DNA of 64,000 nucleotides, taken from contig NZ_AP022565.1 of assembly GCF_010727325.1 (NCBI RefSeq), positions 2,418,001 through 2,482,000 on the forward strand, given 5' to 3'. A program made the translations under genes and the position numbers. The notes under the pieces were generated by a model, which made no database searches, was not told the origin of the DNA, and worked only from the letters and a program-made list of their open reading frames with translations. Shown piece after piece: positions 10,928 through 18,605 of the stretch; position 1 is the first letter of the stretch, and the number at the start of each line of letters is the position of its first letter. Origin of the DNA: Mycolicibacterium alvei (GTDB lineage: Bacteria; Actinomycetota; Actinomycetes; Mycobacteriales; Mycobacteriaceae).

Positions 10928-11725
10928 CTACGCGGCCGACGGGCTGCGCTGCATCCACCACTGGGTGTGCAGGCGCTGACATACCGGCAGACGCAGCGCG
11001 TCGGCACCGGCGAAGTCGGGGCGTACCGCGACCGCACCGGGTGACACTGCACCGGCGTCGGGGTCGATCAACACGCCGGCCATTCCGGCTGCGTTGGCGG
11101 CGCGCAGACCCTTGGCCGAGCCCACCATGGCCAATGCGTCGTGGCCCGCCACGCCAAGCTCGGCCAAGGCATGCCGGTACAGGTCGGCACCGGCGGCACT
11201 CACGTCATCGGTGGTGACGACGGTTTCCACCAGACCGTCCCCGACCAGCTGGCGCACCAGCGGTTCGGCCCAGCGCCGACGGCCGGCCGCGACCACCCCG
11301 ACCGGCAGCCCGGCCAGGAATGCGTCGTTCATCAGATCCTCCAGACCCGACCGCGGCGTCAGGCCGGCGTCGAGGATCATCTCGTCGAACATCAGGTCCT
11401 TGGTCATGCAGATCTCGTCGGCAAGCACAGCGGTCAGCACATCGCAGTCCGGCCCGACACACCGCTTGCGCAGCTCGGCGGTGACCCGCTGGTGCTCGTC
11501 GTGCAGCGCGAGAAGCTGCTGATAACGCGCAACACCCCATTCGATGGGCAGACCGTGCGCGGCGAAGGCGGCGTTGAAGACGACCCGATGACCGTCGACG
11601 TCCAGATCCGACAACGCATCGAGGTCCAGGATTACCGCACGCAGCGGATGGGCACTCGTTTCAGGCTGCGAACAGTCCCACCAGAACCGTCCGGCCCGCC
11701 ATGACTTCTCTTGTGTTGACGACAC
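10928..11725 (-). CDS. HAD-superfamily protein with degenerate active site
   Basis: About 265 aa from the GTG at 11725; the true start is uncertain because no ribosome site is clear and the frame stays open to 11815. The fold resembles beta-phosphoglucomutase-like HAD phosphatases. Motif I (VILDLDALSD) keeps the two Asp residues (34 and 36), but the other motifs are altered: motif II VGVVAAGRRRW lacks the Ser/Thr, the motif III Lys is not evident before LYRHALAELG, and motif IV reads AMVGSAKGLRAA in place of the acidic pair. It may be catalytically dead or have another role. It is divergent from a two-component system and convergent with mmsB. Confidence 0.65.
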   Translation of the reverse strand: MSSTQEKSWRAGRFWWDCSQPETSAHPLRAVILDLDALSDLDVDGHRVVFNAAFAAHGLPIEWGVARYQQLLALHDEHQRVTAELRKRCVGPDCDVLTAVLADEICMTKDLMFDEMILDAGLTPRSGLEDLMNDAFLAGLPVGVVAAGRRRWAEPLVRQLVGDGLVETVVTTDDVSAAGADLYRHALAELGVAGHDALAMVGSAKGLRAANAAGMAGVLIDPDAGAVSPGAVAVRPDFAGADALRLPVCQRLHTQWWMQRSPSAA

Positions 11726-11760
11726 CCCATGACAGTGGCCCACGTCACAGGCGTTGCGCG

Positions 11761-11776
11761 TCCCCCGTACGGGGGA
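11761..11776. promoter_or_regulatory. 16-bp perfect palindrome upstream of the response regulator
   Basis: TCCCCCGTACGGGGGA is a perfect palindrome located between the HAD gene (11725) and the response regulator gene (11841). NarL/LuxR-type regulators bind short palindromes as dimers, so this could be the autoregulatory site of the adjacent response regulator. Confidence 0.5.
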
Positions 11777-11840
11777 TTGGGCGAGTTGATGTTCGTCTGC
11801 TCCCACCCTCGGCACCCGGTACCACCTCTAGGGTGATGCC

Positions 11841-12503
11841 ATGGCGCCCTCCAATCCAGTGCGCCTTGTGCTGGTCGACGACCATGAAATGGTCATCGAG
11901 GGTCTCAAGGCCATGCTTGCTGCGTTCAACGACCGGGTCGAGGTGGTCGGGCAGGCCGTCGGCGCCGAGCGGGCGTTGGGCGTCATCGAGACGCTGGACC
12001 CCGACATCGTGTTGTGCGACGTCCGCATGGCGGGTTCCAGCGGACTGGATCTGTGCCGGGTACTGCGTGAGCGCGATCCGGACCGCAAGGTGGTCATGCT
12101 GTCGGTCTACGACGATGAGCAATACCTGTTCCAGGCGCTGCGAGTGGGCGCGTCCGGGTATCTGCTCAAGAGCATCAGCAGTGACGAGCTGGTCCGTCAG
12201 ATCGAATTCGCCCACAGCGGACAGACCGCGATCGATCCGGGGATGGCGGCCCGGGCGGCGGGTACCGCCGCCCGCCTGCAACGCGACGAGTTCTGGCCCG
12301 GGGTGCGGCAGGGGCTGACCCAGCGCGAGAGCGAAATCCTGTCCTTCGTGGTCGCGGGCCTGTCCAACCGCGGGATCGCCAACAAGCTGGTGATCGGCGA
12401 GGAAACCGTGAAGACCCACCTGCGCTCCATCTACCGCAAGCTCGGGGTGAGCGACCGGGCGGGGGCGGTGGCCACTGCACTGCGGGAGGGGATCTACCAG
12501 TGA
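11841..12503 (+). CDS. NarL/LuxR-type response regulator
   Basis: 220 aa. The receiver domain (residues 7-125) has the acidic pair VDDHE, phosphoacceptor Asp60 in IVLCDVRMAG, a conserved Ser in LSVYDDE and Lys in GYLLKS. The C-terminal LuxR helix-turn-helix is LTQRESEILSFVVAGLSN then KLVIGEETVKTHLRSIYRKL. Its stop overlaps the start of the sensor kinase gene as GTGA, so both are made together. A TAGGGT hexamer at 11829-11834 could act either as a -10 box or, as AGGGTG, as a ribosome site. The signal is unknown. Confidence 0.92.
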   Translation: MAPSNPVRLVLVDDHEMVIEGLKAMLAAFNDRVEVVGQAVGAERALGVIETLDPDIVLCDVRMAGSSGLDLCRVLRERDPDRKVVMLSVYDDEQYLFQALRVGASGYLLKSISSDELVRQIEFAHSGQTAIDPGMAARAAGTAARLQRDEFWPGVRQGLTQRESEILSFVVAGLSNRGIANKLVIGEETVKTHLRSIYRKLGVSDRAGAVATALREGIYQ

Positions 12504-13732
12504 GTGCCAAGCCAGAGAAAGCCGGACGCGACGTGGCTTCCGAACCGGGCCCCATCGAGCTGACCGCCGAGGGGGAACTGGCGCTGCTGCGCGAGCTCAT
12601 CAGGGCCGCATCGAGTGGTCCGGGGGTGGAGCCGCTGGCCGCTGCGGCGGCCCGGATGATCACTGCGTCGACCGCCACCGATGTGTGCTTCGTGCACGTG
12701 CTCGACGATTCCGAGCGGGCCCTGACACTGGCCGGGGCCACGCCACCGTTCGACGCCGAGATCGGCAAGATCCGGCTGCCACTCGGACAGGGCATCTCGG
12801 GTTGGGTGGCCAGCCATCGTCAGCCCGTGGTGATCAGCCACGACAAGGAGTCCGATCCCCGCTACATGCCCTTCGAATCGCTGCGCGGACGTGACTTCAC
12901 CTCGATGGTGTCGGTCCCGATGGAGACCGGGCCGGGCGGGCTGGTCGGAGTGCTCAACGTGCACACCGTCGACCGCCGTGAGTTCACACCGCGCGACGTG
13001 GAGTTGCTGTTGGTGATCGGCCGGCTCATCGCCGGCGCGTTGCACCAGGCCCGGCTGCACCGCCAGCTGGTGGCGCGCGAGCGCGCACACGAGAATTTCG
13101 TCGAGCAGGTGATCGAGGCGCAGGAGCTCGAGCGGCGTCGGCTGGCCGGCGACATTCACGACGGCATCTCGCAGCGGCTGGTGACGCTGTCGTACCGGCT
13201 CGACGCCGCGGCGCGGGCGGTCGATCAGGAGACGGTGGCCGAACAGCTGGCGGCGGCACGTGAGCTGGTTGCGCTGACGCTGCAGGAGGCCAGGGCTGCG
13301 ATCAGCGGGCTACGCCCTCCGGTGCTCGACGATCTCGGCCTGTCGGGCGGGCTGGCCAGCCTGGCCCGCTCGATCCCGCGGATCCCGATCGACGTCGACC
13401 TGGCCGAGACGCGAGTGCCCGACCACATCGAGCTGGCGCTGTACCGCATCGCCCAGGAATGCCTGCAGAACGTGGTCAAACACGCCGAGGCGGACCGGGC
13501 GCGGCTCACCTTCTCGGTCGGCGAAGGAGTGGCCCGGCTCGAAATCGTCGATGACGGAAAGGGATTCGATACCTTCGAGCATCCGTTGGGCGGTGACGAG
13601 ATGGGCGGTTACGGGCTGTTGTCCATGGCCGAGCGGGCCGAGATCGTCGGCGGCCGGTTGCATATCCGGTCGAGACCGGGTGCGGGTACCACGGTGACCG
13701 CGTCGATCCCGCTGCCTTCTGTGATCGAGTAG
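12500..13732 (+). CDS. GAF-domain sensor histidine kinase (NarX/DesK type)
   Basis: 410 aa from a GTG at 12500 overlapping the response regulator stop. A GAF domain (about residues 35-190) precedes a HisKA_3 dimerisation helix with phosphoacceptor His220 in GDIHDGISQRL. The ATPase domain follows, with the N-box ECLQNVVKHA, the G1 box VDDGKGFD and a second glycine box GGYGLLSMAERAE. No membrane segment is seen, so the signal is probably cytosolic and read by the GAF domain. It is the partner of the 11841-12503 regulator. It ends 12 bp before a convergent TetR gene. Confidence 0.92.
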   Translation: MSAKPEKAGRDVASEPGPIELTAEGELALLRELIRAASSGPGVEPLAAAAARMITASTATDVCFVHVLDDSERALTLAGATPPFDAEIGKIRLPLGQGISGWVASHRQPVVISHDKESDPRYMPFESLRGRDFTSMVSVPMETGPGGLVGVLNVHTVDRREFTPRDVELLLVIGRLIAGALHQARLHRQLVARERAHENFVEQVIEAQELERRRLAGDIHDGISQRLVTLSYRLDAAARAVDQETVAEQLAAARELVALTLQEARAAISGLRPPVLDDLGLSGGLASLARSIPRIPIDVDLAETRVPDHIELALYRIAQECLQNVVKHAEADRARLTFSVGEGVARLEIVDDGKGFDTFEHPLGGDEMGGYGLLSMAERAEIVGGRLHIRSRPGAGTTVTASIPLPSVIE

Positions 13733-13744
13733 GAGATCGAGTCC

Positions 13745-14326
13745 TCAGCTTTCCACCAGGTGCGCCCGGACGGCGGGCACCGCACGGGCGATCAGCTCCT
13801 CGGTCGATTGCGATGCGATCGGCTCGATTCGCAGGATGTGGCGTAGATAGGCGATCCCCAGTAGTTGCCCCATGGCCAGGTCCACCCGCAGTTCGGCGTC
13901 GGCACCACCCAAGGCCGTGGCGATCTGCGGATAGAGCCGTTGCTCGATGAACTGACGAACCAGGCTCGCCGATTCCTCATGGGTGGCCGCGCCGCGCAGG
14001 ATCGCCAACAGGGGCGAGCGGGTGTCGGGTTGCTCCCAGAACTCGAAGAAGGCCGCGGTGAGGCGTTCGGCCAGGTCGGCGGTGCCGTCGTCGAGGAGCA
14101 GTCGGCTGAACTGTTCGGGATCGAACGGCCAGCCGACGGTGGTCCGAAACAGGTCGGCCTTGCTGCCGAAATAGTGCCGGATCAGGGCCGGGTCCACCCG
14201 CGCCGCCGCCGCGATGTCGCGCAGTGAGGTCTTGTCGTAGCCGCCCTCGGCGAACATCCGCCTGGCGGTGGCCACCAGCTCGTCGCGGGTTCCGGGCTGT
14301 CCCGGTCGACGTCCACGTGGCGGCAT
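13745..14326 (-). CDS. TetR-family transcriptional regulator
   Basis: 193 aa. The HTH is clear at residues 12-55 (RDELVATARRMFAEGGYDKT, then LRDIAAAARVDPALIRHYF). The C-terminal part resembles the TetR_C_17-like domains frequent in mycobacteria. It is divergent from the Ddn-like protein gene at 14413, which it may regulate; the 86-bp intergenic region holds a likely promoter but no clean palindrome. Confidence 0.85.
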   Translation of the reverse strand: MPPRGRRPGQPGTRDELVATARRMFAEGGYDKTSLRDIAAAARVDPALIRHYFGSKADLFRTTVGWPFDPEQFSRLLLDDGTADLAERLTAAFFEFWEQPDTRSPLLAILRGAATHEESASLVRQFIEQRLYPQIATALGGADAELRVDLAMGQLLGIAYLRHILRIEPIASQSTEELIARAVPAVRAHLVES

Positions 14327-14347
14327 AGTTCCGAAATTCTACAGTCG

Positions 14348-14376
14348 TTGACTTCTTTCCGAGGCCGGGATTACGC
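14348..14376 (+). promoter_or_regulatory. Possible promoter of the Ddn-like gene
   Basis: TTGACT (14348-14353), a 17-bp spacer and TTACGC (14371-14376). The -35 box is good and the -10 box is weak, so this is tentative. Confidence 0.35.
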
Positions 14377-14412
14377 TCGAGATCATTAATTCCACAAACG
14401 AGGAGTTATCCG

Positions 14413-14796
14413 ATGCCCGCTCCGCGATGGGTCGCACACGCCAACAAGATCAGCCTGAACAAGCTCACCCGCTTCATCGCCCCATGGGCACCGGGATGGG
14501 CGGTTGTCATCCACCGGGGACGCAAGTCGGGTCGGACCTTCCGCACACCGCTGTGGGCGTTCCGGCGGCAGCACGGCTACGTCATCGCGTTGACCTACGG
14601 CCCACAGGCCGACTGGGTGCGCAATGTACTGGCCGCCGGCGGATGCGAATTGGAAGCGCGACGCCATACCTACCGTCTGGTCGCGCCCGAGGTATACCGC
14701 GACGAAGAGGCCACGGACATGCCCGCGTTCATCCGCTTCATGCTGCGCCGGGTGATCAAGGCTCCCGAGTTCCTCAGCCTCCGTTTTGCGGATTAG
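14413..14796 (+). CDS. Ddn-like deazaflavin (F420)-dependent nitroreductase family protein
   Basis: 127 aa with a GAGGAG ribosome site upstream. The family signature is visible as GWAVVIHRGRKSGRTFRTPL at residues 28-47, followed by the strand ADWVRNVLAAG and Y(R)LV. Members of this split-barrel family (TIGR00026, F420H2-dependent Ddn/FDOR-A) reduce quinones or nitroimidazoles in M. tuberculosis. The substrate of this one is unknown. Its TAG stop overlaps the TAA stop of the convergent lipoprotein gene by two bases. Confidence 0.85.
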   Translation: MPAPRWVAHANKISLNKLTRFIAPWAPGWAVVIHRGRKSGRTFRTPLWAFRRQHGYVIALTYGPQADWVRNVLAAGGCELEARRHTYRLVAPEVYRDEEATDMPAFIRFMLRRVIKAPEFLSLRFAD

Positions 14797-15230
14797 CCGC
14801 CGAGTTTCCCGGCAAGTTCAGGGCACTCGTATTTCAACGCCACGTTCACGATCGTCATGAGCGCGTCGGGTGGGAGCTTGCTGCCCATCTTGGTCAGCAC
14901 GTCGACGACATCCTGCTTGGTCTTGTTGAAGCTGCCGCCGGCCATGATGCAGGCCATCATCAGCTGAACCCCGATGGCATTGTCGGCGCCCTGGATGCCG
15001 GCGGCGCGGACCTCGGCGAACGCTTGCGGCGGCAACCCCGCCGAACCGCGCGGCGATCCGGCGGGTGGTTTGGGGCTCCTTGTCGGAATCCGGTTGGGCG
15101 CCTTGGACGTCGTCGTGAACGGCGTGACGTCATCGGGGGCGGTGGCCACCCCGGTGGTCGTGGTGCTGCAGGCCGCCGTCAACACGACAGCGACGGCGCC
15201 GAGCGCCGCACCCACCCGTTTGGCATTCAT
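14793..15230 (-). CDS. Secreted lipoprotein with DUF732-like domain
   Basis: 145 aa from the ATG at 15230, which has GAGGGGAG upstream; an earlier in-frame start at 15245 lacks this. The signal peptide KRVGAALGAVAVVLTAAC ends in a lipobox (LTAAC), so the mature protein should be a lipoprotein facing the periplasm-like space. A Thr/Pro-rich linker follows, then a helical domain (about residues 80-145) resembling mycobacterial DUF732: MMACIMAGGSFNKTKQDVVDV. Two Cys residues in that domain could form a disulfide. Function is unknown. Confidence 0.75.
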   Translation of the reverse strand: MNAKRVGAALGAVAVVLTAACSTTTTGVATAPDDVTPFTTTSKAPNRIPTRSPKPPAGSPRGSAGLPPQAFAEVRAAGIQGADNAIGVQLMMACIMAGGSFNKTKQDVVDVLTKMGSKLPPDALMTIVNVALKYECPELAGKLGG

Positions 15231-15286
15231 CGACACTCCCCTCAACTGGGTTCGAGGGTAGGCGGGTTTGACCGCGGAAACCGGTC

Positions 15287-15790
15287 TCAGAAATCACCGG
15301 AGTGTCGGCGCAGGGTCTCGATCGATGCCACCAGAGCCTGGGACTGCTCCTCCGACATCCCGACGTCGGCGAACACCTGCTCGTTCAGGGTCACTGTGGC
15401 GTCCTCGACCGTCGAGCGTCCGAGCTTCGTGATCTGCACCAGCGTGGTGCGCCCGTCGGTGGGATGGGGGATGCGCTCCACCAGCCCACTGGCTTCCAGT
15501 CGCCGGATGGCGTGCGTGACGCTGGTGACATGCACCTGGAGGCGATCGGAGGCCTTCGTGATCGGCAGTGCACCGGCCCGGCTGAAAGCCAACAGGCGCA
15601 ACAGTTCGAACCGCGAGAAGCTCAGATCGTAGGGTCGCAGCGCGGACTCCACCCGGGCCAGCAGAATCTGGTGGGCCCGCATCACCGACGTCACCGCGAC
15701 CATGCCGCCGGCCACGTCACCCCAACCGGCGGACTCCCAGTTCGCGCGGGCCTGCGCGATGGGGTCACGTTTGTCCGGTGGCGAGGGCAC
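15287..15790 (-). CDS. MarR-family transcriptional regulator
   Basis: 167 aa from the GTG at 15790, preceded by AAGAAGAGG; the open frame continues upstream but without a ribosome site. The winged helix is at about residues 55-115: LSFSRFELLRLLAFSRAG, ITKASDRLQVHVTSVTHAIRRLE, and the wing VERIPHPTDGRTTLVQIT with the typical D-x-R. It resembles the M. tuberculosis Rv0737 product in size and neighbourhood (near rslA), from memory. It lies 56 bp downstream of the aminotransferase gene on the same strand, so it may be co-transcribed with the four-gene ThDP operon and be its regulator. Confidence 0.85.
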   Translation of the reverse strand: MPSPPDKRDPIAQARANWESAGWGDVAGGMVAVTSVMRAHQILLARVESALRPYDLSFSRFELLRLLAFSRAGALPITKASDRLQVHVTSVTHAIRRLEASGLVERIPHPTDGRTTLVQITKLGRSTVEDATVTLNEQVFADVGMSEEQSQALVASIETLRRHSGDF

Positions 15791-15846
15791 GCCTCTTCTT
15801 ACCGCATCAGCGCGCACCCCCGTGAATTCTGCGCGCAATCTGCGGT

Positions 15847-16878
15847 TCAGCCCGCCGCCGTCACCGCACTCAAGACTGCCCGGGTGGATTGACGCGATCC
15901 GATGGTGATCCGCACCCCGCCGTCGGCGTAGTAGCGGAGCTGAAGGCCGGTGCCGTCGAACACCTCCGGCCACGGCGAGGACCCGGCGGGAAGGTAGAGG
16001 AAGTTGGCCTGCCCGTCCGTGCTGTAGACACCCAGCGCCCGCAACCGCATCTGCAGGTAGCGCCGCTCCGCTGCGATCATCCGAATACGTTGGCGCAGTT
16101 GACTTTCAGCATCATAGGAGGCCGCCACGGCCACCTGGGCACTGAGCCCGACTCCGAACGGCAGCTGCATCCGCCACAGCTGACCGCCCAGATCTGGGGC
16201 GCAGAACCCATAGCCGATCCGCAGTCCGGCCAGGCCGTAGGCCTTCGAAAAGGTGCGCACCACCACGACATTGCCGAACCGGGCCACCAGGCGCGGCCCG
16301 TCGATACGCTGCTCGGCGGCCAGGAACTCCACGTACGCCTCGTCGAGGAGTACGACGGTGTCCTCGGGTAACCGGGTCAGGAACCGCTCGATCTCGATGG
16401 CCGGTTCGATGGTGCCCGTCGGGTTGTGCGGCCGGCAGACCGCGACAACCCTCGCGGTCTTCGCGGCCTCGGCCATCGCGTCGAGATCGTGCCTGCCGTG
16501 TTCGTCGAGCGCAACGGTGACCGTCCGCAACCGTGCCATCTGCGCGAAGATCGGATACCCGTCGAACGTGGGGTCCGCCGTCACCATGGTGTCGCCGGGA
16601 CTGGTGACGGCATGGAGCACCTGCATGATGACCCCGGTGGCGCCGGCACCGACGATCACCTGCCCCTCGGCCACCCCGTCGTGATCGGCGATCAGCGAAC
16701 GCAACCGCTGGGGCAGGAATTCCGGGTACCGGTTGGCAGCCTCATCGCACGCCCGCAATGCCGAACGCACCGCGGGCAGTGGCGGAAAGGGGCATTCGTT
16801 GAGCGACAACGCCAACGGGTTGACCGCCTGCGGAAGCGCACCGACGGCGTCGGGCAGAGCCGTTCGGGGAGCCACCAT
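15847..16878 (-). CDS. PLP-dependent class I/II aminotransferase (HisC-like)
   Basis: 343 aa from the ATG at 16878, whose codon overlaps the stop of the KAS III-like gene by one base. The fold-type I motifs are intact: GAGATGVIMQVL, PHNPTG with Asn152, LLDEAYVEF with Asp179 and Tyr182, and Lys212 in FSKAYGLAGLRIGYG, which would bind PLP. HisC-like enzymes usually act on histidinol phosphate or aromatic amino acids, but no histidine gene is nearby. In this operon it probably aminates a keto intermediate made by the ThDP or KAS III-like enzyme (inference). Confidence 0.85.
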   Translation of the reverse strand: MVAPRTALPDAVGALPQAVNPLALSLNECPFPPLPAVRSALRACDEAANRYPEFLPQRLRSLIADHDGVAEGQVIVGAGATGVIMQVLHAVTSPGDTMVTADPTFDGYPIFAQMARLRTVTVALDEHGRHDLDAMAEAAKTARVVAVCRPHNPTGTIEPAIEIERFLTRLPEDTVVLLDEAYVEFLAAEQRIDGPRLVARFGNVVVVRTFSKAYGLAGLRIGYGFCAPDLGGQLWRMQLPFGVGLSAQVAVAASYDAESQLRQRIRMIAAERRYLQMRLRALGVYSTDGQANFLYLPAGSSPWPEVFDGTGLQLRYYADGGVRITIGSRQSTRAVLSAVTAAG

Positions 16879-17915
16879 CACACGTTCCCCGAGTCGCCGC
16901 GGCCACCCCACCGCACCGCGGCGGCCCCGGCGAAATCACCGGCGTGGGCGAAGGCGGCCATCAGCACGGTATCGCCGGCCTTCACCCGCCCGTCGGTGAC
17001 GGCCCGGTCGAAATTGACCGGAATACCTGCGGCGAACAGGTTTCCACAGTCCTCAAAGGTGTCGACGTGACGTTCGGGAGGCAACTCCAGGGCCTCGCGC
17101 CAGTTCCGCAGGAAAACCCGGTTGGGCTGATTGGTCACGAACAGGTCGATGTCCTTGGGCTGCACACCGATCCGGTCGCAGACCGCATAGGACACCTCGG
17201 GAACCTGTCGGTTGCCCCGGGCCAGCACCTTGGTGATCTTGCTCTCGGTGAACCCGATGCTGGCCTCCCCTGTGCGGGCCTGCCACCATTTGGCCGGCGG
17301 GTCGATTGCCAGGGTCATATCACCCGCATACTCGCCGTAGGTGCGGCATTCGATGTCCAGGATGGGCGAGGAGTCCGACAGCGTCACCAGCGCGACCGCC
17401 GCACCGTCACCGGGGACCGCGGCCTGGGCTTTGCGCCGGACGGTCGGCTGGTCGAAGACCGTACCCGCGGCATTCTGGGCGATCGCGATCACCGCGGTCC
17501 GGCCCTCCCCCGCGCTCAACAGAGTGCGAGCCACCTTGAGCCCGAGCACGAATGCCGCACACCCGCCGTTGTGCAGGTCGATCACCCAGTTGGGTTTCAT
17601 CCCCAGCCGGTGGGCCATGCCGCCACCGCCGCCGTAGAACGGCATATCCGGCAGTTGAGTGTGGGTGATCAACACGTCGGCCCCGGTGATGACGTCGCAA
17701 CCGTGCCGCTCGATCAACCCTGCGGCGGCCCGCTCGACCATGTCGATCGCGGTTTCCTCGGGCGCCACGTGATGACGGAACCGCGGCGCCCGGAACATCA
17801 CGTTCTCGGCGAGCTCGTCGGTTTCGGCGAACCCGGCGTAGTAGTCGGCGGTGATCGGGTCACCGGGCAGATAGGTCGACAAGTCGACGAGGCTGACGGG
17901 TAGCTGCTCAGTCAT
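16878..17915 (-). CDS. KAS III-like (FabH-fold) condensing enzyme with His to Asn change
   Basis: 345 aa. The thiolase fold of ketoacyl-ACP synthase III is recognised by DLHNGGCAAFVLGL with nucleophile Cys119, by VPGDGAAVALV, and by the end block GNLFAAGIPVNFD with Asn292. Where FabH has the catalytic HQAN, this protein reads TNQPN, so Asn262 takes the place of the His needed to decarboxylate malonyl-ACP. It may transfer an acyl group without decarboxylation or use another donor (inference). It is the third gene of the ThDP operon, with a 9-bp gap upstream and a one-base overlap downstream. Confidence 0.8.
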   Translation of the reverse strand: MTEQLPVSLVDLSTYLPGDPITADYYAGFAETDELAENVMFRAPRFRHHVAPEETAIDMVERAAAGLIERHGCDVITGADVLITHTQLPDMPFYGGGGGMAHRLGMKPNWVIDLHNGGCAAFVLGLKVARTLLSAGEGRTAVIAIAQNAAGTVFDQPTVRRKAQAAVPGDGAAVALVTLSDSSPILDIECRTYGEYAGDMTLAIDPPAKWWQARTGEASIGFTESKITKVLARGNRQVPEVSYAVCDRIGVQPKDIDLFVTNQPNRVFLRNWREALELPPERHVDTFEDCGNLFAAGIPVNFDRAVTDGRVKAGDTVLMAAFAHAGDFAGAAAVRWGGRGDSGNV

Positions 17916-17924
17916 GGCCGGGCC

Positions 17925-18605
17925 TCACTTCATCCAGGCCGGGGTGACCGACAGGCCGTTGCGGTGCCGGTACTCGGCGATTGCCTTGAGGTTTCGCAAT
18001 TCCAGGAGGTGGCCAGGACCGAACATGTCCCAGAAGTCCCCCACCCAGACCGGTCGCGCCGGGGGTGCGGTCTCCGGGTAGGGGTTCTCGTCGTAGAACG
18101 GATGGTGGCAATTCGTCCACAGCACAACCGATCCCGGCTTGTCCAGGACCACCTGTGCGTCGACGATCCGCATCAGGTAGACCATCCACAGGTGCTTGCC
18201 CTGGTCCCAGGCGCAGTGGTAGTCCACGGTGAGCGCGTCGCGGTTGGCCACGGTGCGGGTGTAGATCTCGCTGCCCGGCCCCGACGGGCCGGCGCCGAGC
18301 CGGTCATGGGCCAGCCACAGCCCGGGCTCCTCGGTCTGGGTGAAACCGCGCAGGCTGTAGGTCCATTCCTCGAGGCAGCGGGTGTCGGAAAGGTAGTCGA
18401 ACAACTCGTCGGGTGGGCACTCGATGTAGTCGTTGACAGTGCAGTACTGACCGAACACCTGGTCGTGCGGGTAGACCGACCGCATCATGTCCATGATGAT
18501 CGGGGTGGCCTGCTCCCTGGGCGAGGTCTCGATCCGGATGAGTCCGTCCATCGGGGCACGGGTACCCCGATGGACCGTGATGTCTTCAAGCGCGGGCAGT
18601 GACAT
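17925..18605 (-). CDS. SRPBCC-type protein, possible cyclase or ligand-binding partner
   Basis: 226 aa from the ATG at 18605, which lies inside the end of the ThDP enzyme gene (20-nt overlap). The segment VNDYIECPPDELFDYLSD followed by RCLEEWTYSLRG is typical of the START/Bet v1-like SRPBCC fold (polyketide cyclase, lipid transfer). His and Asp/Glu residues cluster in CHHPFYDENPYPET, but no established catalytic motif is recognised. Its place between a ThDP enzyme and a KAS III-like enzyme suggests it binds or cyclises their hydrophobic product (inference). Confidence 0.65.
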   Translation of the reverse strand: MSLPALEDITVHRGTRAPMDGLIRIETSPREQATPIIMDMMRSVYPHDQVFGQYCTVNDYIECPPDELFDYLSDTRCLEEWTYSLRGFTQTEEPGLWLAHDRLGAGPSGPGSEIYTRTVANRDALTVDYHCAWDQGKHLWMVYLMRIVDAQVVLDKPGSVVLWTNCHHPFYDENPYPETAPPARPVWVGDFWDMFGPGHLLELRNLKAIAEYRHRNGLSVTPAWMK

